From assembly GCF_021605415.1 (NCBI RefSeq), contig NZ_WKEQ01000026.1, positions 1 to 64,000 of the forward strand: a stretch of 64,000 nt of DNA, read 5' to 3'. The notes under the pieces are model-generated. The model was not told the DNA's origin and made no database searches. It saw only the letters and a program-made list of their open reading frames with translations. Of the stretch, positions 34,546 through 42,656 are shown in pieces (within the stretch, counting starts at the first letter, position 1; the number at the start of each line of letters is the position of its first letter). This stretch comes from Pseudomonas syringae (GTDB lineage: Bacteria > Pseudomonadota > Gammaproteobacteria > Pseudomonadales > Pseudomonadaceae). The position numbers and the translations under genes are program-made.

Positions 34546-35919
34546 CTATTTCCGGCGCAATCGCCAGCCAATCAAAACCAGCAACACCACGCCCAAACCG
34601 CCCGCCATCAGCCAAAGCACCTGATCGTCACCAACCAGCGGCTTCTCGATCCGCCAATACCCCGGTTGCATCAACAATTCACGCATCGCCTTGTTCGCCG
34701 CTTGCAGCGACACACCTTGCAGCTCGCGGGCAGGATTGGCGAAGCGGCCGTCTTCGTAATCGCCCAGCGCGCTCCAGTAATAATCGGCTAACGCGCTGTT
34801 GCCTTGCACCGCCCAGGCCTGATGGGCGATGGCGGCTTGTTTGAGGCGAGCAAAGGTGTCGGCGTCGAGGCCGTTTTTCAGCAGCTCGGCCTTGAGGTCT
34901 TCGAGCACTTGTTGAGCCTGGGCCACATCGTCGCGATCCAGATCCGCATTCAGGCTGGTGAAGCCGACGCCGCCGAACACTTCGCGTTCGGCCCACGGCC
35001 CGTACGACAAGCTGTGTTCCAGACGCAGTTTTCGGTACAGCGCCCAGTCGAGATATTCCTTGAGCAGGTCGAAGGTCTCGTCGTGCTGGTCTTCCAGCAC
35101 CGGCTCGGGTACCAGCCAGTGCAGTTTGGCGCCATCACCAATGAAACCGCGCATCAGTGTGCGTTCGTGGGCGGCGCTGGCGCGGATATCCGGCAGTGGC
35201 GAGTGCTCGGTGGGCTCGACGGGTTCCAGCGCGCCCCATGTCCGTTCCAGATAGGCCGGCAACAGTTTGTCCAATTCGCCGACGACGATCAGAGTCATGT
35301 TGTTCGGCGCATACCAGGCCTTGCGCACCTTCTCCAGCTGTTGCTGGGTCAGGCCTTCGACCTGGGCGCGCTGCGGGCATTTCAGGCCCAGTTCCACGGC
35401 CAGCTGGTTGCTCGCGGTGTGGCCCAGATCCTGCCGGTCGAGCCAGCGTTGCAGATGGGTGTAATGGCCGCCGTCCTCGCGCTCGACGATTTTTTTCGCG
35501 GCGATGATGGCGTTGTCATCGATGCGCGTCTGGGTCAGCAGATCGAGCAGCAGGTCGAGCACCTTGCGCTGGTTTTTCGCCGGAGCCTCTATGACAAACG
35601 TGGTATCGGCATTGCTGGTGAACGCGTTCCAGTCGCCGCCAAGGGCCTGCATGCGTTCTTCGAGGCCACCTTCGCCGGTGGCGTCGATGCCGCTGAACAG
35701 CAAATGTTCGAGCAGATGCGGCAGCTCCTTTTCATCGCAACCAAAATCGTCGAGGCCGACGCCGACCACCAGACGAATCGCCACATGCCCGCGTTCGGTA
35801 CCGGGTTTGAGCATCAGTTGCAGGCCGTTGGGCAGGGCATAGCCTTCGACCTGAAAACGATCCAGAGCGAGGGCGGGAAGGGAACCGAGCAACAGACAGG
35901 CGAACAACAGGCAACGCAT
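34546..35919 (-). CDS. M16-family zinc peptidase (insulinase-like), membrane anchored
   Basis: A 457-residue exported protein. The signal peptide or N-anchor is residues 1-18. The inverted zinc motif HLLEH lies near 68-72, with the third ligand Glu about 76 residues on (KKIVEREDGG). The rest is two M16 lobes, ending in a transmembrane helix and basic tail (GWRLRRK), so the protease would face the periplasm. I chose ATG 35919, with GGAAG just upstream; ATG 35931 adds four residues. Substrates are unknown. Confidence 0.85.
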   Translation of the reverse strand: MRCLLFACLLLGSLPALALDRFQVEGYALPNGLQLMLKPGTERGHVAIRLVVGVGLDDFGCDEKELPHLLEHLLFSGIDATGEGGLEERMQALGGDWNAFTSNADTTFVIEAPAKNQRKVLDLLLDLLTQTRIDDNAIIAAKKIVEREDGGHYTHLQRWLDRQDLGHTASNQLAVELGLKCPQRAQVEGLTQQQLEKVRKAWYAPNNMTLIVVGELDKLLPAYLERTWGALEPVEPTEHSPLPDIRASAAHERTLMRGFIGDGAKLHWLVPEPVLEDQHDETFDLLKEYLDWALYRKLRLEHSLSYGPWAEREVFGGVGFTSLNADLDRDDVAQAQQVLEDLKAELLKNGLDADTFARLKQAAIAHQAWAVQGNSALADYYWSALGDYEDGRFANPARELQGVSLQAANKAMRELLMQPGYWRIEKPLVGDDQVLWLMAGGLGVVLLVLIGWRLRRK

Positions 35920-35951
35920 AAGGGCTTCCATAGATCCGTGTCGTCAGTCAG

Positions 35952-36025
35952 ATCGCCTTCGCGAGCAAGCCCGCTCCCACATGGGTTTCGTGAACCTGTG
36001 GGAGCGGGCTTGCTCGCGAAGGCGG
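35952..36025. repeat. REP pair (GCGGGCTTGCTCGCGAA type)
   Basis: Two nearly perfect inverted copies (35952-35981, 35995-36025) with a short spacer fill the gap between the Na/Pi cotransporter end and the M16 gene start, both on the minus strand. Confidence 0.88.
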
Positions 36026-36072
36026 CCTTGAGGCTGAACCATGAATTACTGACTGACCGCACCGACAGACGT

Positions 36073-37731
36073 TCAAGGCGAATGCGTAATGTCGCTCATA
36101 TCATCCACGGCCAATGCGCCCGTATCAGCCGTTTCCAACACCGCATATGCACTGCTGCAGAACAGCGAATTGAGGCGCTTCATGTCGGCAATCAGCTCCA
36201 GATGCAGCGAACTGGTTTCAAGACTCTGGACGATCTTGCGCTGCAAACGGCTGACATGGGCGTGAGCCAGACGGCGCTCCTGCGCGCGAAACCGCCGTTT
36301 TTCACGCAGCAATTGACGCGCACTTTCCCGGTCGGCACTGAGAAACACCGAAAGACCCAGGCGCAGGTTGGAAATCAACTGGCTGTGCAGATCGGCCAGT
36401 TCTTCCAGGCCGACCTCGGAAAACGAGCGGCGCTGGGAGGTTTTCTGCTGCTGCACTTTGCGCAACATCCGTTCGATGAGGTCGCTGGCGAGCTTGAGGT
36501 TGATTGCCAGTTCGATGATTTCCGCCCAGCGCCGGCTGTCTTGCTCGCCGAGGTCTTCGCGGGGCATCTGCGCCAGGTACAGCTTGACCGCGCTGTACAG
36601 GGCTTCAACGTCATCGGTCATGCGGCGAATTTCCTGGGTGATCGCCGTCTGCTTGCCGCGCAGCACGTTGAGCATCGCTTCGAGCATGTTGTCGACCAGA
36701 TCGCCGATGCGCAGCGTTTCCCGGGCGGCGTTGGCCAGGGCCAGGCTCGGAGTGACCAAAGCTGTGGCATCGAGATGGCGTGGTTTGACCGTGCCATTGA
36801 CATCCGGACGCTCCGGCAGCAGCCAGCCACACAACCGCGCCATCGGCCCGACGCTGGGCAGCAGGATCAGGCAACGCGCGGTGTTGTAGAGGAGGTGGAA
36901 GCCGATGACCATTTCCTGCGGGCTGAAATCGAGGCTGTCGATCCAGTGCGCCAGCGGATCGAGCACCGGAATGATCAGCAGCAGACCGATCAGTTTGTAC
37001 AGCAGACTGCCCAGCGCGACTTGGCGGCCGGCGGCGTTCTGCATGCTGGTGCTCATGAATGCCAGGATGCCGCTGCCGATGTTGGCGCCGATCACCAGTC
37101 CGATTGCCACCGGCAAACTGATCACGGCCGCGCCGGCGAGGGTCGCGGTCAGCAACACGGCCGCGAGGCTGGAGTAGGAAACCATTGCGAACAACGCGCC
37201 GACCAAGGCGTCGAGGAGAATATCCCCGGTCAGCGAGGCGAAAATCACCTTCACCCCTTGGGCGCTGGTGATCGGCGCGGCGGCCTCGACGATCAGTTGC
37301 AGCGCCAGGATGATCAGCCCCAGCCCGATGCTGACGCGGCCCATTTGCCCGAGCCGCGTCTGTTTGCGCGACAGGAAGAAAATCACCCCGAGGAAAATCA
37401 ACAGCGGCGACAGCCACGATAAGTCGAGCGTCAGCACCCGCGCCATCAGCGCCGTACCGACGTCGGCGCCGAGCATGGTCGCCAGCGCCGGGGTCAGCGC
37501 CATCAGGCCCTGACCGACAAAGGAAGTCACCAGCATTGCCGTGGCGTTGCTGCTCTGCACCATCGCCGTAACGACAATCCCGGCGATAAAAGCCAACCAA
37601 CGCCTGGACATGTTCTGGCCAATCACATGGCGCAGATTGGAACCGTAAACCCGCAAAATGCCGGTTCGGACGATGTGCGTGCCCCAGATCAACAGGGCAA
37701 CGGCAGAAAGCAGATTGAGCAGGGTGAGCAT
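36073..37731 (-). CDS. Na+/phosphate cotransporter with PhoU-like domain (YjbB type)
   Basis: A 552-residue inner-membrane protein. The N-terminal ~310 residues hold two inverted Na_Pi_cotrans repeats with QSSNATAMLVTSFVGQG and the matching SYSSLAAVLLTATLAG. The cytoplasmic C-terminal ~230 residues are helical and PhoU-like (RMTDDVEALYSAVKLYL, VGLEELADLHSQLISNL). E. coli YjbB of this class exports phosphate; direction here is not known. There is no nearby pho gene and no clear Pho box in the 297-bp upstream gap, which mainly holds a REP pair. Confidence 0.87.
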   Translation of the reverse strand: MLTLLNLLSAVALLIWGTHIVRTGILRVYGSNLRHVIGQNMSRRWLAFIAGIVVTAMVQSSNATAMLVTSFVGQGLMALTPALATMLGADVGTALMARVLTLDLSWLSPLLIFLGVIFFLSRKQTRLGQMGRVSIGLGLIILALQLIVEAAAPITSAQGVKVIFASLTGDILLDALVGALFAMVSYSSLAAVLLTATLAGAAVISLPVAIGLVIGANIGSGILAFMSTSMQNAAGRQVALGSLLYKLIGLLLIIPVLDPLAHWIDSLDFSPQEMVIGFHLLYNTARCLILLPSVGPMARLCGWLLPERPDVNGTVKPRHLDATALVTPSLALANAARETLRIGDLVDNMLEAMLNVLRGKQTAITQEIRRMTDDVEALYSAVKLYLAQMPREDLGEQDSRRWAEIIELAINLKLASDLIERMLRKVQQQKTSQRRSFSEVGLEELADLHSQLISNLRLGLSVFLSADRESARQLLREKRRFRAQERRLAHAHVSRLQRKIVQSLETSSLHLELIADMKRLNSLFCSSAYAVLETADTGALAVDDMSDITHSP

Positions 37732-37914
37732 GCAGGCCCCCTGTATTGGCTGTGCCCCAAAGGAGCAAATTGACGGTGCCGCGCGATTTCTACGTTTCTT
37801 TACTTAAGCTGTAGTTGGCTAACGGTCAGGGCGCCAGCATTGCACAGCTAAAGTGCGGATTGAAACAAAAGTGTCATAAGAAACCGGCTCATACACGCTC
37901 ATCGCTAAACGCAA

Positions 37915-38012
37915 AAACCTGTGGTAGCTGACTTGCCAGCGATGGCGTCAGCCCAGCAAACATGATGTCGCTGACACTTCGCTATCGCTGGCAAGCCAGC
38001 TCCCACAGGTTT
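37915..38012. repeat. REP pair (GCTGGCTTGCCAGCGAT type, left copy diverged)
   Basis: The left copy reads GTGGTAGCTGACTTGCCAGCG with two changes from the usual GTGGGAGCTGGCTTGCCAGCG. The inverted right copy (37984-38011) is standard. It lies downstream of terC. Confidence 0.83.
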
Positions 38013-38028
38013 TGTATCGCCTACCGGA

Positions 38029-38796
38029 TTACTGCCCCGGAATGTCCTTGCGCAGTTTCACCGGATCCTGCTGTTTGCGCTTTTTCGCAATCGCGGTGCG
38101 CAACTTGATGTTGATCGCTTCAACCGCCAGCGAGAACGCCATGGCGAAGTAGACGTAGCCCTTCGGCACGTGCACGTCGAACGACTCGGCGATCAAAACA
38201 GTACCCACCACCAGCAGGAACGACAGCGCCAGCATTTTCAGCGACGGATGCTTGTCGATGAATTCGCTGATCTTGCCGGAAGCCAGCATCATCACCAGGA
38301 CGGCCACGATGATCGCGGCGACCATGACCGGTACATGAGAGACCATACCGACGGCGGTGATGACCGAGTCCAGCGAGAAGACGATGTCGATGATCGCGAT
38401 CTGGATGATGGTGTAGAGGAATTTGCCGCCCGCGCCCGAGGGCTCGTCGTTGTTTTCGTCTTCGCCTTCCAGCGCGTGGTACATCTCTTGAGAGCTTTTC
38501 CAGAGCAGGAACAGGCCACCGAAGAACAGGATCAGGTCGCGGCCAGAGATGCCCTCGCCGAACACCACGAACAGGTCGGCGGTGAGGCGCATGACCCAAG
38601 TGATCGACAGCAGCAACAGGATTCGCGTGATCATGGCCAGGGCCAGACCGAAGATCCGGGTGCGCTGCTGCATGTGTTTGGGCATGCGGCTGACCAGGAT
38701 CGAAATCATGATGATGTTATCGATGCCGAGGACGATTTCCAGAGCGGTCAGGGTGAAGAAGGCAACCCAGATTTCGGGGTTGGTCAGCCAATCCAT
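38029..38796 (-). CDS. TerC-family membrane protein
   Basis: A 255-residue inner-membrane protein with about seven helices and the TerC acidic motifs GIDNIIMISIL (near residue 25) and DIVFSLDSVITAVGM (near 135). TerC proteins are linked to tellurite resistance and, more recently, to Mn2+ export. A basic tail (KKRKQQDPVKLRKD) follows. I chose ATG 38796, with AAAGGAA six bases upstream, over 38814. It is alone, downstream of citMHS. Confidence 0.87.
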   Translation of the reverse strand: MDWLTNPEIWVAFFTLTALEIVLGIDNIIMISILVSRMPKHMQQRTRIFGLALAMITRILLLLSITWVMRLTADLFVVFGEGISGRDLILFFGGLFLLWKSSQEMYHALEGEDENNDEPSGAGGKFLYTIIQIAIIDIVFSLDSVITAVGMVSHVPVMVAAIIVAVLVMMLASGKISEFIDKHPSLKMLALSFLLVVGTVLIAESFDVHVPKGYVYFAMAFSLAVEAINIKLRTAIAKKRKQQDPVKLRKDIPGQ

Positions 38797-38830
38797 GTGT
38801 ATTCCTTTGAGCAATTGTTAAACCAACAAA

Positions 38831-38861
38831 GGGCCCGGCTTCAAACCACGAAGCCTGGCCC
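38831..38861 (-). terminator. probable terminator after citMHS
   Basis: GGGCC-GGCTTC and its complement form an 11-bp stem with one internal mismatch around AAACCAC. On the minus strand it follows the citMHS stop and is trailed by TTTGTTGG. Confidence 0.55.
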
Positions 38862-38881
38862 CCGGTTGGCGGGTATTAGGC

Positions 38882-40189
38882 TTATAGAGTGCTGAACAGC
38901 GGAAAAATCCCCATCAGCAATGCTGCAACCAAGATGCACATGCACACCAGGATCGCCCATTTCAGGGTGAAACGCTGGTGGTCACCGAAGTCGATGCCGG
39001 CCAGCGCCACCAACAGATAGGTCGACGGCACCAACGGGCTCAGCAAGTGGACGGGCTGACCGACGATCGAGGCACGGGCCATTTCCACACCGGTGATGCC
39101 GTAATGGCTGGCGGCTTCGGCCAGTACCGGCAGCACGCCGTAATAGAAGGCATCGTTGGACATGAAAAAGGTGAACGGCATGCTCACCAGCGCCGTGATC
39201 ACCGCCAGGTACGGGCCAAGGAAGTCAGGGATTACCGCCAACAAACTCTTCGACATCGCATCGACCATGCCGGTGCCCGACAGGATACCGGTGAAGATGC
39301 CCGCCGCAAAGATCAGGCCGACCACCGCCAGCACACTGCCGGCGTGGGCCGCGACCCGATCCTTCTGCTGTTGCAGGCACGGGTAGTTGACGATCATCGC
39401 GATACTGAACGCCACCATGAACAGCACCGGCAGGGGCAGCAGACCGGCGATCAGCGTGCACATCAGGCACAGGGTCAGGGCGCCGTTAAACCAGATCAGC
39501 TTCGGACGACGAGCGTCAGGGAACTGCGAGACGCTGATTTCGCTGTGATCGATTTCGTCGCCGACCAGGTGCAGTTCACCCAGGCGCGCGCGCTCGCGTT
39601 TGCCGTAGAAGTAAGCGATCAACAGGATCGCCACCACACCGGCAGCCATGGCCGGCACCATCGGTACGAAAATGTCCGACGGATCCACATGCAACGCACT
39701 GGCGGCACGGGCGGTCGGTCCACCCCACGGCGTCATGTTCATCACGCCACCGGCGAGGATGATCAGGCCGGCCATGATGCGCGGGCTCATGCCGATGCGG
39801 CTGTACAGCGGCAGCATGGCGGCCACGCAAATCATATAAGTGGTCGCGCCGTCACCATCAAGGGAGACAACGAGCGCCAGAACGGCGGTGCCGACCGAAA
39901 CTTTCAGCGGGTCGCCCTTGACCAGTTTGAGGATCTTGCGCACGGCCGGGTCGAACAGGCCTGAGTCGATCATCAGGGCGAAATACAGAATGGCAAACAT
40001 CAGCATCACGCCGGTCGGCGCAAGCTTGGTGATGCCTTCGAGCATCATCGGGCCGATCTTCGGCGCGAAACCGCCGAACAGGGCGAAGACGATCGGGATG
40101 ATGATCAGGGCGATCAGCGCGGACAGGCGCTTGGTCATGATCAGGAACATGAACGTGATGACCATGGCGAAGCCAAGGAAAGTCAGCAT
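38882..40189 (-). CDS. citrate-Mg2+:H+ symporter, CitMHS family
   Basis: A 435-residue inner-membrane transporter of the CitMHS family, which imports citrate complexed with divalent metal. About twelve hydrophobic segments are visible. Family signatures are SLDGDGATTYMICVAAMLPLY (~110-130), GGVMNMTPWGGPTARAAS and FFMSNDAFYYGVLPV. GGAG lies nine bases before the ATG. A possible 26-codon leader ORF with an A-rich Crc/Hfq-type site precedes it, suggesting carbon catabolite repression. No citrate two-component system is adjacent. Confidence 0.9.
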   Translation of the reverse strand: MLTFLGFAMVITFMFLIMTKRLSALIALIIIPIVFALFGGFAPKIGPMMLEGITKLAPTGVMLMFAILYFALMIDSGLFDPAVRKILKLVKGDPLKVSVGTAVLALVVSLDGDGATTYMICVAAMLPLYSRIGMSPRIMAGLIILAGGVMNMTPWGGPTARAASALHVDPSDIFVPMVPAMAAGVVAILLIAYFYGKRERARLGELHLVGDEIDHSEISVSQFPDARRPKLIWFNGALTLCLMCTLIAGLLPLPVLFMVAFSIAMIVNYPCLQQQKDRVAAHAGSVLAVVGLIFAAGIFTGILSGTGMVDAMSKSLLAVIPDFLGPYLAVITALVSMPFTFFMSNDAFYYGVLPVLAEAASHYGITGVEMARASIVGQPVHLLSPLVPSTYLLVALAGIDFGDHQRFTLKWAILVCMCILVAALLMGIFPLFSTL

Positions 40190-40238
40190 GGGAATACTCC
40201 AGGCGTAGCGCGGCTAGGGAATGAGCGGATCGGGAGAA

Positions 40239-40319
40239 TCAGCGCAGAACGAAAGGCACGAGGCGTACGGGCGGAGTTACAGCGAGGAGGCGGGTTGCAG
40301 AGGACATCAGAATCACCAT
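40239..40319 (-). CDS. possible 26-residue leader peptide upstream of the citrate transporter
   Basis: On the minus strand an ATG at 40319 opens a 26-codon frame (MVILMSSATRLLAV, continuing TPPVRLVPFVLR) ending in TGA at 40239, 49 bases before the citMHS ATG. It lacks a strong ribosome site but begins inside the A-rich AACAAAAACAATGG. It could couple or attenuate citMHS expression, or be chance. No homologue is known to me. Confidence 0.35.
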   Translation of the reverse strand: MVILMSSATRLLAVTPPVRLVPFVLR

Positions 40320-40329
40320 TGTTTTTGTT
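40319..40329 (-). promoter_or_regulatory. Crc/Hfq-type A-rich catabolite-repression site
   Basis: On the minus strand AACAAAAACAA matches the AAnAAnAA catabolite-activity motif bound by Hfq with Crc in pseudomonads. It overlaps the ATG of the small leader ORF. Its place in the leader of a C4/C6-acid transporter agrees with Crc's known targets. Binding is inferred. Confidence 0.5.
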
Positions 40330-40502
40330 AAAAGGGCCTGGCGCACGATGCAACATGCGCGTTGGCCAACCGGTCTGTTGCCGGCAGGTGAGGCGATCCT
40401 AATCGCGAAAGCTTTCAGTCAGCTTTCGCAGATGAAAGCGTCCGGCAAATGGTGAACCGGCGGTCGGGTGGCGCGATGACCGGAACCGACGCTATGGATC
40501 GA
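40330..40502. other. remainder of the citMHS upstream gap
   Basis: Together with the leader segment this forms a 313-bp stretch between citMHS and the dioxygenase-like gene, both on the minus strand. It contains a short inverted repeat (GCGAAAGCTTTCAG with GTCAGCTTTCGC) near 40408-40430 and presumably the citMHS promoter. I see no further gene. Confidence 0.4.
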
Positions 40503-40829
40503 TCAAAAAACAGACAGGTTCAGCGAGCGAATCGCGCCCATCCAGATCGCGTGGTCGGTGTGATCGAGCAAATCGTCTCCCGTGTCCGGGTGCAGGAACA
40601 CCACCAGCCCTTTTCGGTTGAGCGCCAGCCACGGCAACACATCGGCGATCACCTCAGGGCCGAAGGCCAATTGGCAACTCCAGTCCGGGTGCGGGCCGAC
40701 CGGGCGTTCGTGCACGCGGCCCATTCTCAGCGTAAACAATTGCGCCGCCTGCTCACACAAGGCACGTGCCTGATCAATCGTGTCGGCATCGAAATAGACG
40801 TGGGCGTGGTAACCCTTGATCGCTTGCAT
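40503..40829 (-). CDS. DOPA 4,5-dioxygenase family protein
   Basis: A 108-residue cytoplasmic protein of the small DOPA-dioxygenase family. Landmarks are GYHAHVYFDADT at the N-terminus, RPVGPHPDWSCQLAF, WLALNRKGLVVFLHPDTGDDLLDHTDHAIWMG. The His residues in GYHAHVYF, VGPHP and FLHPDTG are those expected to hold iron. The substrate in bacteria is unknown. I chose ATG 40829, with AGAGGG seven bases upstream. Confidence 0.82.
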   Translation of the reverse strand: MQAIKGYHAHVYFDADTIDQARALCEQAAQLFTLRMGRVHERPVGPHPDWSCQLAFGPEVIADVLPWLALNRKGLVVFLHPDTGDDLLDHTDHAIWMGAIRSLNLSVF

Positions 40830-40911
40830 CGCAAACCCTCTGAATTGATTCGAACCCTCGGCGTTGCCCACCAGTCACATGCCATATAGGTCAAAAACAA
40901 GGAAAAAGGCC

Positions 40912-41580
40912 ATGAAAAATGCCGAAACCCCAGTCGTCAAAGTGGTGCTCTATGGTGCCATGAGTAGCCTGGGCAGTGCGTTGATGGCTGAATTGCTGCG
41001 CCGCCAGCATGAAGTGATCGCAATTCTCGACGACCTCACCGCCCTGGCTCCGCGCCCGGGGTTACGCACCAAGACCGGTGATCTGTTCGATGCCGAGCGG
41101 ATCAACCAGAGCGTGGCCGGCAGTTCGGCGGTTATCTGCCTGCTCGACGCGCCGGGCTTGCCGTTCAATAGCGAGCATGTGGAAAAGTCCGTCGTACTCG
41201 GCCCTGTGGAGCAGGTGCTGGCGGTCGATGCACTGATCGACGGTCTGCAAGCGGCGAGCGTAGCGCGGTTGCTGTTGGTTGGCGATTTCGAAGTGCTGGA
41301 CGATCCGGAAGTGGCGGATCCGTTGCAACGTCATGCCGCCGAAGAAATTCGCGAAGCGCTGCAAAGCAGTTCCGTGCGCTGGACGCTGGTTAATGCGCCA
41401 CGCGGCGTCGCCGGTTTGACCATCGAGCATTTCAGCCAGGTCGGCGGCAATCTTGAACCGGGCCTGGCCGAACCGCTGGAACGCCTGAACCGCACGGCGG
41501 TAGGAATGGCCGACGAGCTGCGGCTGAATCTGCACATCGGCGAACACGTCAGTTTCGTCGCTGCCTCGCCCCCCGTGTAA
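40912..41580 (+). CDS. NAD(P)-binding Rossmann-fold protein (NmrA/SDR-like)
   Basis: A 222-residue protein with an N-terminal Rossmann motif VVLYGAMSSLGSALMAELLRR, a degenerate form of GxxGxxG, followed by TKTGDLFDAERINQSVAG as in NAD(P)H-binding atypical short-chain dehydrogenases. No SDR Tyr-x3-Lys is evident. Relatives annotated as NAD(P)H-binding proteins have no fixed reaction. ATG 40912 with AAGGAAAAAGG upstream. It is divergent from the dioxygenase-like gene with 82 bases between starts, so they could share regulation. Confidence 0.7.
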   Translation: MKNAETPVVKVVLYGAMSSLGSALMAELLRRQHEVIAILDDLTALAPRPGLRTKTGDLFDAERINQSVAGSSAVICLLDAPGLPFNSEHVEKSVVLGPVEQVLAVDALIDGLQAASVARLLLVGDFEVLDDPEVADPLQRHAAEEIREALQSSSVRWTLVNAPRGVAGLTIEHFSQVGGNLEPGLAEPLERLNRTAVGMADELRLNLHIGEHVSFVAASPPV

Positions 41581-41630
41581 GAGCTGCCGCAGGCCCGAGC
41601 CGCGTTCGGACGATCTTTTGATCTTCAACC

Positions 41631-42542
41631 CTATGCCCCGCCAGCCTGCTCAACCATCAACCAGTCGACAAACTGCTGAATCAACGCCCCACGGCGCTTT
41701 CGCTGCGGCAACACAACGTAATACCCCAGCCGCGACACCGTGGTTTGCGCAATCGGCCGGCATAGCAAACCCTGGCTCAATAAGTTATCCACAAGGTGCC
41801 GCCAACCAATCGCCACACCCTGACCACCAATCGCCGCCTGAATCAGCAGCGTGTAGTTATCGAACCGTAATTGCCCCGGCGCTGGCGGCGTAGTGATGCC
41901 CAATTCACGGAACAGACCACTCCAGTCAAACCAGTTGCTGCTGTTCTCACCCCTCAAGTGCAGCAGCGGGAATTCCAGCAGCGCCTGGGCGGGCAGAGGC
42001 AAGGTTCGATCCTTGAGCAGTCGCGGACTGCACACCGGGAACACTTCTTCGCTGAACAATCCATGGCTCTCGCCCTGCTTGAAGCGGCCATCGCCAAACA
42101 GGATTGCCACGTCAATATCGCTGCGCAACATGTTGTGACTGCGTTCACTGGTGACCAGGCTGACGTCGACCTGCGGATTGGCTTCATGAAAACGGTGCAG
42201 GCGCGGCATCAGCCAGTAGGCGGCGAAGGCAAAATCCGTGGCAACCTGCAAGACTTCATGTTGCTGCTGCGTGCTGATCGCGCTGAGACCTGCATCGATG
42301 TTCTGCAAACCGAGCTGAACCTGTTCGAACAGAATCGTGCCGACCTCGGTCATTTCGATGCCACGATAGATACGATCAAACAGCCGCGTGCCCAGTTGTT
42401 CTTCCAGGCGTTTGATCTGCTGGCTGATCGCCGGTTGCGTCGTGCCCAACTCGACGGCCGCCGCCGTAAAGCTGCGATGGCGGGCTGCCGCTTCGAAAGC
42501 GCGTAACAGGTCGAGGGACAAATCGCCAAGGGCTTCATACAT
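41631..42542 (-). CDS. LysR-type regulator, choline-sulfate utilisation type
   Basis: A 303-residue LysR-family regulator. The helix-turn-helix covers ~20-60 (AAARHRSFTAAAVELGTTQPAISQQIKRLEEQLG). The effector domain (~90-295) includes VATDFAFAAYWLMPRL and GGQGVAIGWRHLVDNLL. It is divergent from the choline sulfatase gene across 114 bases, the standard arrangement for a LysR activator of its neighbour, and regulators at that position are annotated as choline-sulfate utilisation regulators. The effector is probably choline sulfate or choline, by inference. Confidence 0.88.
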   Translation of the reverse strand: MYEALGDLSLDLLRAFEAAARHRSFTAAAVELGTTQPAISQQIKRLEEQLGTRLFDRIYRGIEMTEVGTILFEQVQLGLQNIDAGLSAISTQQQHEVLQVATDFAFAAYWLMPRLHRFHEANPQVDVSLVTSERSHNMLRSDIDVAILFGDGRFKQGESHGLFSEEVFPVCSPRLLKDRTLPLPAQALLEFPLLHLRGENSSNWFDWSGLFRELGITTPPAPGQLRFDNYTLLIQAAIGGQGVAIGWRHLVDNLLSQGLLCRPIAQTTVSRLGYYVVLPQRKRRGALIQQFVDWLMVEQAGGA

Positions 42543-42656
42543 AAGCTGTGCTTATCCTAGTCATTGCCGGCCACGGTGTTTACCAGATGGGCTATGGACT
42601 CCATCCTCAATCGCAGCACTCTCGCATAAATATTCAACATGGAATGCCGCGATCAC

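Noticed and set aside
34804..37422. An 872-residue plus-strand open frame
   Set aside because: It runs antisense across two well-supported genes (M16 peptidase and Na/Pi cotransporter) and the REP pair between them, and its protein is low-complexity Gln/His/Arg-rich, typical of antisense frames in GC-rich DNA.
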